Under the pieces are notes generated by a model. The model was not told where the DNA came from and made no database searches. It was given only the letters and a program-made list of their open reading frames with translations. The position numbers and the translations under genes were made by a program. A stretch of 64,000 nucleotides of DNA, taken from positions 190,967-254,966 of the forward strand of contig VZRS01009530.1 in NCBI GenBank assembly GCA_013398055.1, read 5' to 3'. Positions 55,160 through 64,000 of the stretch are shown piece by piece. The stretch's first letter is position 1; each line of letters opens with the position of its first letter. This DNA comes from Ifrita kowaldi (Eukaryota > Chordata > Aves > Passeriformes > Cinclosomatidae).

Positions 55160-57730
55160 CTGTGAAGGAACAAAAAGTGTTTTCACAGAACCTCCAAAAG
55201 TGAAGAAACTAACTGTGCTTCCAAAGTATGTACAAGTATACACACTAAATGAGAATCCAGTGTGATTTTTAACTATTGTTTTTTACCGGTGTAAGGACAT
55301 AAATCCATAGGAGAATTAGGCTAATAAACTTGCAAAGTTTTTTATGTTCAGCAAAAAGAAGAAATATTGCAATTTCATAGTGCAAAGTTGGATCCATTAA
55401 TTAATTTGTTAGTGATACCTTTACTTTCCATTTCCTGTTCTCAAAGAAGTTACTTGGTAAAGTAAGTAGAAGGCAACACATTTCTTTTTTCCTGAGGCCA
55501 AAGCGAAACCATGGAGTATTTCAGAATGGTAGCTGAAACCCAAAAGACAACATCAAAACTTAACTACACATCCTTGAGGCTTCTGGAAAGCAGTATTCCC
55601 AAATGTAAAGTTTATAATTGAAAATAAATGCTCTACCACTTGTGCTTATAACAAGCAGTTTTAAAAGTGTAGATGTGTGTAATGGAAGGAAGGATACTTG
55701 CCTTGCGGAGGGAGTGTTTATGGTATAGCTATTTTTGCTTGCACAGTGTTCCCCAAACAGGCTGTAAAGTAAGTTCTGGATTGTGTGGAGCTGAGCAGAG
55801 GCTATAAAAACCCACCTGCAAAATAGTGGAAATCTACTGAGAGGATGACCCACTTCAATTCCCATTTTTGTTGTGCTGAGAGTGTGAGCTCTACCCTTAA
55901 GCGCCAGCTCGGGTGAAGTATTACGAGCAGTGATTGTGTCAGTTCCAAGCAGCCACACAGACATATGCTGGGTCTGCAGAAAGTCTAAGCCCTGGGTTCA
56001 GTGTGCACGGCTCTGCAGTTCCCACAGGGTGATAAATTTTCACAGCATTGAAAGAGTAGGTACCAAACTTGGCAACTATTTAACAACAGAGTAAACTAGT
56101 AGATAAATCTATTGAAAATTCCTTTCTGTGATTACAGTCAAAATGGCAAGGTATTGGGTCATACTAAATCATTAATGTTGCTGCTGAACGTTAAAAGTCA
56201 GTCTTGTCTCTGAAGTGAGATACAGATGCATTTCCTTGACTGCCTTGCGTGCACCAAACTAAAATATGTTGAAGGCTTCCTCACTTCAGCTGAATGTTCC
56301 ATTTGCTGTGCTGCCACTGGCTACAGCACCACGGTTCAGCTCTGTAATCAGGGATTAGTAACTTGGGTCCAAGTGCCTCTCACCGAACTCTGAGCTGCAT
56401 AAAGCTGTTGTAGGCCACAAGAGCCAAGAGACAGTTAAAATATGGCCTATTACTGTAGCTAATGCTTACTCAAAAATGTGTTAGTCTGCTGAGAATGGGC
56501 AGTGTTTTAGGTTTGTTGGTGAAGTGCAGTCCTTCTGAAACATTCCCTCTTCTCTGTATTGCTGCCTCTTTAGAATTCCTTTTCTTCTCTCTATATAATA
56601 GAATTTCAATAATTCAGTGTACTCAGTATTTGGTTAGATGAGGAACATATTATTTAATGTTCTCCTACATTTGCATTTTTCCTTTTCCAGAAAGAAACTT
56701 GAAAGTCTAACAACCCAACCTATGTAACTAGAAATTAAATTTCCCCCATGTCACCCAAAAATGAGCCCAAGGAATGAGCCTCATCACCATCACCTGTTTC
56801 TGTTGCTTGTTCTCTCACTGCTAATGCATAAACTTCATCCTCGGGATACAAAGGCCATGAATCTTTTTGAATAAGGGTAGCACTGTGTGGGTAACATGTA
56901 GAAGTCCATGGGGAGACGTGGCCACAGGAGAGCTCTGTTCTTAACAAAACCAGCTTTTGAAGAAGGATTAAGGTAGAATGAAATATAAATTGCTAGTGTT
57001 TTGCTCTGGGATGTTGATACCTAAAAACCACAAAGGAATGTGTTCTCTCTTATTTTTGAAGGCAAAGGCAGCAGGAAAGCATTTGCCTTTGGGCTTTTTT
57101 TATTTTCTTCATTACCACTGTTTTAGACACAGCAGGATATGGGTTTTTTTGGTAGTGAGATTGGGGAAAAAAAAAAAAAGGTGCACTTGAATTTCGACAG
57201 ACCTGGAAGAAATTTCTGGAGGCATTATATGCAGCAAAAATGCCGTCCGCAGCAAATCTGTCCCCTGACTTCTGTGAAACTGAACTTTCTACCCAAGACT
57301 TTCTTCTTCCTCTAGGGCACCTAGCGCATTTTTCTTCCTCTGTAACAGTGCTGCAATGTGACTGCCAGCAGTGCTCTGGTTCCTGAGTTACGTGCTCTTA
57401 TGGGTCAGGCAATCCCCAGCAGAGCACACCTGGCTAACTGTTGCTTGCCCTCATACAAAAAATGGACATCTCTCAGCAGCCACTCAGGTTCACTCACTGG
57501 TCACCTCCACAGCTGATCTTTTTCCAACCTCTTCACTTCTTCATTCCCTCCTGATTTCCCACTGTGAGCTGACGTGCCATCAGTCAAACAATTCCTTGCA
57601 CCATTAAACACTTGTCAGTTTACATCTTTCTTACTCAGTAGCTACAGCAAATGAAAAGCTTGGTCTCTGGTTCTTCCTATGCATAGTTCCCTTTTTTGCA
57701 GCGAAAGGTTTCTGTACCTTTGCCTTTCAG

Positions 57731-57810
57731 TGTTGATCAGTACGGCTGTATATCCCGCAGGCATCAATCTCACTTCTCTTGTGAATGATTGTTCTCCAGA
57801 ATTTGTTCAG
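57731..57810 (+). other. Exon-like block, possible alternative MACC1 exon
   Basis: Eighty bases lie between a good acceptor (cctttgcctttcag) and a perfect consensus donor (TTCAG|GTAAGT). The one frame that would join the MACC1 exon at 60639 in phase 0 is open throughout: two bases plus 26 codons ending SLVNDCSPEFVQ. It has no ATG in that frame and needs an upstream exon ending in phase 1, so it does not fit directly after the ATG exon at 41269 (that join gives ATG TGT TGA). It could be an alternative exon, untranslated or fortuitous. I know of no homologue for the peptide. Confidence 0.25.
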
Positions 57811-60638
57811 GTAAGTTCCTAGTTAATAGGTTTGTCTCATCAAAAGTTTAGTTTGGGATGCTATTTTATCACAGAGTGTATCCATGGAAAAGGAAAAGCA
57901 TTTGTTTTTCTTATTTTCTTAGTCTCATTGAAAGGAACTGGGGCTTTAGGCATTCCCAGCACGCAGGCTGGAACAGAGAAGAGGCGGGACCCAACCCTGG
58001 CGTCAGCTCATGTAACCCTGTGCAGGAGGCACATTGCCTGGTACCCAGTGGTGTGTATACAGCTTGTCCCCAGCATTTCCCACATCCCTGGACATGCTAG
58101 CCAAATGTGGCCATCTTTTGCTCAGGAATGTTTATATATCTCCCCTTCTCTCATCCTCTTTTTGGCTGGCCTGAAGACATGCCTCAGTCACAAGGGATCT
58201 CTCATCATGCTGTCATACCAAGAAATGCTATCATGGGGGCGGAGGATTATATTTGAAAGTGGTTTTCCTTTTCAATATCTGCCTTTTCTATCTCTATGCC
58301 AGGCTAGTGATGAACATTTTGAGGAATTCCCAGAGGGAACTTTTAGGAAATGGTTTATTCTATTTACAGAAGTCCTTAGTGTTTAAAAAACTTCCACATG
58401 CAATTTTGTTGTCATGTCTTTGTCAATATAATCCCACTGTGTAAAGAGATTGTTTTTCTTTCTTCCTCTCTTCTTTCTCCATGGATTTCCTATTTTAGCC
58501 CCTGTACATTTGCACTCTTGTGCCCTTTCTTCATCCTTATTTACTGCCTCCCACTTCGTGCAGCTACTGAAATAAGTGTAGGTGTTTTAACTATTTAAAG
58601 AACTGTTCTTAAATTCATTTGTAAATTATCAGTAAATTGCCAGACAGAGATTAGTGCTGGCAACAAGTACACTGGTATTGTAAAAAAGAAGACTTACTTT
58701 CTGTACATTTATTTAGATTTTAGACTACGGATACCTTATGCTTGTGAGATTACACCTCCATAGTGTGTATGTAGAAGCCAGAGATAAAAATCTTGCATGT
58801 TTATAAAATGTGTTCAGTCTTTCAACATATTGAGATGCAGCAGCAAAGCAAAATTTATTTCCTTTGAAGGAGTCTGTATATGTTATCAAATATACCATTG
58901 CTTATCAGAGACAGCAGAAACAGTGATATCTTTATACCGATGTGGAATGTCATATCTTGGAATTAATGGTGTTGGGATTAAGGAGGCATTTTAGTTTCCA
59001 GTTTTGTTCTGGCAGGGTGCTAGTAGCAGAAGCCAGAATGTATCGGCATTGGAGGCTAGCTTTACCTACTAGCTAAAATCAGGACTCTAAAGGCCAAATA
59101 AAAGAGATTTCTGGTAACAAAGGAGAAAATCCTGAAAATCCATACAGCCCTCTGAGGTGCTGGGTGACTGTTGAGCTTCGCCTGACCTCAGCCTTGCACC
59201 CTGCTTGCGTACAAAACAGAACCTGAACAGACTGCCATTAGCTGAAGGTACCTTTTGTGGGAAGAGCAAAAACTATCAATTTACATTTGCAGTGAAAAAA
59301 AGAGGTATCTTAAACCATGGCATCATGCAATGAAAACAGACAGCTGGCTTCTGCTTTCTCTGCAATAATGCTTGGATATAACGTATGTGTCCTTTTCCCA
59401 TAACTCAGCTGGAACTGGAGAGAACTGGAACTGAAAATTCCTTTCTCTTACAGCTGCAGCAAAACCAGGCCAAATCCTTTTTCTTTTTTTTTTCTAAACA
59501 TGATAAAATGAGGCCTCCTTCAGCTGCAATGTTCACTGCACAAGTAGCAGGCTGCAATATTTCAGACTCCTAAACAAAGCTGACTATTGTATCCCATGTA
59601 CGGACCCAAAAATCTTCTGGATTTTTTCCTTCTCTCTTCTTCTCCCTTCCTTGTTTGTTTGTCTCATTTTTTCCCCAGATATCTTAATGGTCATCAGCAT
59701 TTATATCTCACTACATATAAGATCTGTGAGAGGATTCTAGGAAAGTCACTACGTGATGTCTTGGTTTATAGCACTAACTTGAAGAGTTTTCCTCCACAAA
59801 AAGTCTCTTTTATTTTATTTCGTCTAACTTCTGTTTCTGGGATACAGTAATCTCAGCATGTAGGATACCAAATGCTCACTTGAAACTTCTGTAATTCCTC
59901 TTTCTTTAGGAGACACAACAGCTCCTGCTTTCTTCAACATTAGGCAAGTTACCTTGAGAGGCTCATCCTTCTGTTGCCTGCCTCTAAGGGACTGCACCAA
60001 AATGAAACAAAATTTCTTGTAGCTGAACAAGGAAGAAGAGAGACCTGAATATCCTCTCTTGGGCTGTCGCTGTGCTGGTGTGCTCCCTAAGGAAGGGTAC
60101 TTTAAGTCATTCTTGGACAGACTAAAAGGAAATCTGACCTGATCTTCTTTCAGGGAGGAACGCAAGAATAATAAAGCAGAATGGGATGAAAATACTTTAT
60201 ATTAATTGGCATGGAAAGTAATAGACCTAGATCTTCCCCTTTAATGATTCTACTCAAACTTATCTGAAAACAGGAATTATGGTGTCTATTTAAAAAAAAA
60301 ATATTCAGGACCACCTGAGTGGAAGGTATTGTATAATTGGCTCAGTTCCAATTACAAGACACTTAATTTTGTGAATTATTGAACTTCACTGTGGGCTGGG
60401 GTACCATACTGTACTGTGGTTGTAGCATCTGCTGGGTTTGATGCACATTAGATAGTAAGACTCACTCAGGATTGTGATGCTCTTGGGCAGAGTTCCTAAA
60501 TTTACTCATGATCTATACCTTCACGGGTTTTTTTTTTTCACGTCAAAATACAGGAACAAAGCTCAATTATTCTTCAACAGTTTCCCCTTTTTCAAGTTGC
60601 ATACTTGCTGATGTTTTATATGCTTAACTGTCTTCTAG
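57811..60638. other. Presumed MACC1 first intron, right part
   Basis: Non-coding sequence runs up to the first confirmed MACC1 exon and ends in its pyrimidine-rich acceptor. A 184-codon frame at 57832-58386 is unrecognised. A possible short ATG/donor pair (ATGCTTGGATATAAC|GTATGT, 59369-59383) would also join MACC1 in frame. Confidence 0.55.
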
Positions 60639-60753
60639 GAGGAAAATTCTTCCAGTAGTGGGACGGATTCCCTAAGCAGTGGAGAGATTCCCCGGAGCCG
60701 GTCGGAGGGGACTTTGATTGATGTGGATGACCGGACACCTTCAGACAGCTATA
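60639..60753 (+). CDS. MACC1: MACC1, first visible coding exon (N-terminal region)
   Basis: This 115-bp internal exon encodes 38 residues plus the first base of a split codon. It follows a pyrimidine-rich acceptor (tgtcttctag) and ends at a GT at 60754. Reading begins EENSSSSGTDS and includes SRSEGTLIDVDD. That motif corresponds to the N-terminal SEANLID stretch of human MACC1 and the KSEGTLIDL stretch of its paralogue SH3BP4 (both compared from memory). The exon leaves in phase 1: its last base A joins AT at 62768 to give Asn, so the frame runs directly into the large downstream exon. There is no ATG in this frame, and TAG at 60636-60638 closes it immediately upstream, so translation must start in an earlier exon. 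The donor (ATA|GTATGG) is weaker than consensus. The assignment to MACC1 rests mainly on the next exon. Confidence 0.85.
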
Positions 60754-62767
60754 GTATGGCTCTTCTGCTATTTTCTGTACTAAGGCTCTCCAACTAAAGT
60801 TTTTATTTCTGCAAAACTCTGGATCAGGCAGGTTGGGAGGAAGAGTGGAAATCTTTAACTTTACATCAACAAATACTACTTAGAGTAAGTTTACTGGGGG
60901 TCAAGACTGGTGAAGAGAAGAGGGACTTCTTAGCCAAACTAGAGTAACCCTTAAACTAGGGTTTTAAGAAGCAAGAAGGCAGGGTAATTTTGCAGTTAGC
61001 TCAATTTAAAAACTGGAGTCTTGGCAAAGTTGATTTAATCTCCTTGCTATTTTAACCCCAATGCTGAGAAAACTTTGCCCTCCACAAGGTAGGCATTCTC
61101 TTGGCTTCTTGTCCAGTAACAGATGTAACAGCAAGCCTGACACTTGCTGTGTAAGTTGTGGAGCCGGAATTATTTCTTTGCTGTCATGCAGCGCTCCAGT
61201 CATTGTGCTGTTACCTTGGCATGTGAAAGCGTCTGTCCTAGTGACTCAGGCTCTGACAGAGTTTTCTGCTCCTATTTTTCCTGTAGAAACATGCCCTTTA
61301 GGATGGGGGAAAAACCCAAATAAACCCCTGATATATATTTTGGGCTTAATTAATTTATATTTTAATATGCAATAATGCTATTATTGTAATAGCATCACAG
61401 CACAAGGAAAGCTTTTGGCCTATGGGCAGAGACAAAAGAACTTTTTAGTGGTGGCTTGAACAGCCTCGCCTCCTCTGGTGACCCTGGGCACGACAAGGTT
61501 CTTGAGGAAAAGGAGGCTGCCCCTGGGTTCAATCCCCCTGGCAGCTCACCTGGAAGGGTCTTGTCAACACAATGTTAGAGATTTCTAGATAGGCAGCTGG
61601 CAAAATTCCACCTTGATTCTTCCAAACTGGGAATTTTCTAGAACAGTGGAAAGACTTCATGGTTTTGGCTTTTTATCACAATTTGAAAAACGAAACAAAA
61701 AGGAAGTACTAACATTTAAAAGTATTTTTTTTCTTTTTGTGGCTGTATGCACTGTAATGCTTGCAATTGAGTAATATAGAATAACCTTGGAAATGGAGAG
61801 TACTATGTAAAGTGTAATAATGTAAGCTATAGCTATGGTGAAAAAATTAGAAGCAATGACTTTTCCTTCTAAAATTTTAACTCTTTGCAAGAATGTATAA
61901 AGAAGGGATGGTATAGCCTCTACATATAGAAAAAATAATGGCAAAATGAAGTAATAGAAACCCTTAGCATAAAAAAGTTGCAGATATTCCATTGCAAAAA
62001 GGGTGAGTCTCAATCAACTGTAAACCAGCTTATCTGAACAATTGTTAATATAAAATGTAAGGACTTCTCTTCTTGAGAAAAAATAGATATAACTGCTAAT
62101 AACAAGTATTTTTGTTAGAAAACATATGTAAATATCACTTATACACCCATATTTGTCTATTTAAATGCAATCTCAGAAAATTAGTAGTCACACAAACATT
62201 TCTCTCCAAACTTCAAGTTGTACAAGGTCTCATAAATTATATCAATTTTTTTTTTCTAATGGAAAGCTAGAATAACAAATTCCACACACATGGAGATAAA
62301 TTGTAGGAATGCTGTTATTAATTAAATGCACATGCACTAGCATGAAAAGGAATCTTGAATAATGCATTTATCTGTACAGTCTGCAGTGTTTGAAAAATGA
62401 AACTGTAGTTGTTTAATCTTTGCAAAGAGACAGACACAAAGGGAAGAAATCCTTTCCATACTCAATGCCAATTAATAATCATATGAGGTGATAATGATCA
62501 ACACCTCAAAAAAGATGCTTTACATCCTTCAACACTATTTTGTTTTTCAGCATTAATTTGTTAACACTCTTTCTATTAAGAAAGATTCTTAATTAAATCA
62601 ACATTGATACTGTTTAAAAACCTGAAGGAGAAATATAGAAATAATCTATGTGTATTTCAGGAGGAAAATTAAATCAGCTCTTAGTTTAACAGACTATCAG
62701 TTGGAAATGAATGGAATGTCTCAAGCCTCTGTGCTTTAGGAAATACTTCTTTTTTTCTTTTAAACAG
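60754..62767 (+). other. MACC1: MACC1 phase-1 intron
   Basis: This 2,014-bp intron lies between the two visible MACC1 coding exons. It starts GTATGG and ends in a long pyrimidine tract plus AAACAG. Splicing joins A (60753) to AT (62768-62769), giving ...DSY-N-VNESKLDLD, which confirms the boundaries by frame. Reading through the donor would add 14 codons before an in-frame TAA at 60795-60797. No repeat family was recognised inside. The region around 61470-61560 is locally GC-richer than the rest of the intron. Confidence 0.85.
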
Positions 62768-64000
62768 ATGTCAATGAAAGTAAACTGGATTTGGATATTG
62801 ACTGGTCTGGTGTATTCAAACATGCCCAAGCTGTTTCCAAGACTAATCCTTTCTGGAATGAACTGTCAGGATCCAACCCTTTTGTACATGACATAGCTGC
62901 TTCCAATAGAAACGAAAATAATAAACGTCTTTCTATATTAAAGGAAAAACCTTATTTGTTCTCTAAACTTTCTAGCAATAGGGACTCTTTGGATTCCTCA
63001 GGTGATGAGCTAGATATTGATTGTCTCCTAAGAAAGTCTTCAGCAAGAAGATCTGGACGATCCAAGAGCGTCTCTGACTTCCTGGATATAGTTGATAACC
63101 AAAGATTTAATCCTCACAAGACAGCCTCTCAAAAAACTACAGCTTGCGACATGACATGGCTTCAGAACGACCGCGAAGCCTACAAGATGGCTTGGTTGAG
63201 TCACCGACAGCTCACCCGGTCCTGCCTAGATTTAGAAGCCATGAGCCACAGTCCTGGATGGGCACAAACGCAAGCCACAGACATTCACGTAGTTTGTAAA
63301 CTGAATCATGAAGGGGGTTCAGTGCAGCTGCCTGACTCAGATATCAACATTCATGTCCCTGTGGGTCATGTATTACCAGGAGAATTCCAAGAAGTTGGTT
63401 TAAAGGCTATCCTTAACCCTCCATTGTCATGCAACAATGATCTGTCCAGCACAGTAAGTCCTCTAATAGAACTTACACTGAGCAACCTCAACACAAGTGA
63501 AGCCATTTTCCTAGAAGTGAAAGTTGCAGCTAAAGTGAAGAATGATCCGCTCAGCCAAGTTATGAGTGATATTGTGTGCTTTTTTAGTCTCAACAAAGAA
63601 GGGCCTTTTAAGAAGTTAGAGAATTGTTATATATATCAAGATACCATACAAGTGAAGCTAACGGACCTAAGTCATGTGATGTATGCAGTGATTGCCATAC
63701 AAGCAAGCAAAATCCAGCCCCCAGCAACTAATGTGTGGGACTATGTTCATAGAACAGTCTCAGTTGGAATTTATGGTCCCAAATATATTCATCCATCTTT
63801 TACAGCAGTTTTTACAGTCTTTGGTCATAACTACATTCCAACAAAACTCACTATTTGTGATATAAAAAAAGGGGGGAAAAGTATGCCTCCTGTGGTGTTT
63901 CAGCTGTGGGGAAAGCACACATTTCTGCTTGAAAAACCAGAAGATCTAAACATTTCTTTGATATCCTGTGATCCAGATTTTGAAGTAAAAATGGAAGATC
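62768..64000 (+). CDS. MACC1: MACC1, large central coding exon (partial, runs off window)
   Basis: The exon follows a strong acceptor (ctttttttcttttaaacag) and stays open for 410 codons to the window end with no stop or frameshift. MACC1 is a cytoplasmic/nuclear regulator linked to MET transcription and, like its paralogue SH3BP4, to receptor trafficking. Two NPF motifs (62845-62853 and 62875-62883) are the kind that bind EH-domain endocytic proteins. Next come an acidic SSGDELDID stretch, a basic/serine RSGRSKSVSDFLDI segment and the block NDREAYKMAWLSHRQL...RSCLDL. The ZU5 region starts near 63310 (GGSVQLPDSDINIHVP, PGEFQEV), continuing through IYGPKYIHPSF and VVFQLWGK. Wording is much closer to human MACC1 than to SH3BP4 (for example SPGWAQTQ and the KEGPFK segment). 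The large uninterrupted exon also fits this family. The SH3 and C-terminal death-like domains are outside the window. Confidence 0.96.

Larger units (their letters stand above)
41270..57730. other. Presumed MACC1 first intron, left part
   Basis: If the ATG exon at 41269 is correct, this is intronic. It holds the minus-strand CR1, the microsatellites and the two palindromes listed separately. A 175-codon frame at 46905-47432 is hydrophobic but matches no family I recognise and has no intron or expression signals. The function of the rest is unknown. Confidence 0.55.

Noticed and set aside
57832..58386. 184-codon open frame on the + strand next to the exon-like block
   Set aside because: Composition and content resemble chance translation of non-coding DNA. 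It has no recognised domain and starts just after a splice donor.
61500..61560. GGTTCAATCCCC, a tRNA B-box-like motif
   Set aside because: There is no A-box at the right distance and no cloverleaf could be drawn, so there is no tRNA gene or tRNA-SINE support.

Overview
This is vertebrate nuclear DNA, almost certainly from a bird. It is AT-rich and repeat-poor, and it carries several CR1 LINE fragments. One of these ends in the tandem octamer-like tail (ATTCTGTG ATTCTGTG) typical of avian CR1 elements. There is also a compact, GC-rich LTR of an endogenous retrovirus. There are no prokaryote-like operons, rRNA or tRNA genes, or CRISPR arrays. Nearly all open frames in the window are short chance frames in non-coding DNA.

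The only gene I can support is at the right end on the + strand: the 5' coding part of MACC1 (metastasis-associated in colon cancer 1). Two coding exons are visible. A 115-bp exon (60639-60753) is followed by a 2,014-bp intron and a large exon from 62768 that is still open when the window ends. The intron is phase 1 and the reading frame is continuous across it. About 449 residues are visible, slightly more than half of a protein that is about 850 residues in mammals. They include an SH3BP4-like N-terminal motif, two NPF motifs, a conserved REAYKMAWL/RSCLDL segment and the start of the ZU5 region. The SH3 and death-like domains must lie past the window.

The first visible coding exon has no in-frame ATG, and an in-frame TAG lies directly before it inside the splice acceptor. 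The start codon must therefore be in an upstream exon. The best candidate I find is an ATG at 41267-41269 that directly abuts a consensus GTGAGT donor and joins in frame to the 60639 exon. About 240 bp before it is a ZNF143-like motif on the minus strand. This would make 40.9-41.27 kb a promoter and first exon, and the next 19 kb the first intron. A second, less certain exon-like block is at 57731-57810.

Layout: 1-40.9 kb is upstream DNA (or 5' intron) with two CR1 copies (11.6 kb, 17.9 kb), one solo LTR (15.6-16.0 kb), a CR1 fragment at 38.8 kb and assorted homopolymers. 40.9-41.3 kb is the putative MACC1 5' end. 41.3-60.6 kb is probable first intron with a minus-strand CR1, a (TTTTC)n microsatellite, a GT/CA palindrome and two perfect hairpins. 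60.6-64 kb is MACC1 coding sequence. ITGB8, the usual divergent neighbour of MACC1, is not visible; no CpG-rich integrin first exon was found, so it probably lies beyond the left edge.
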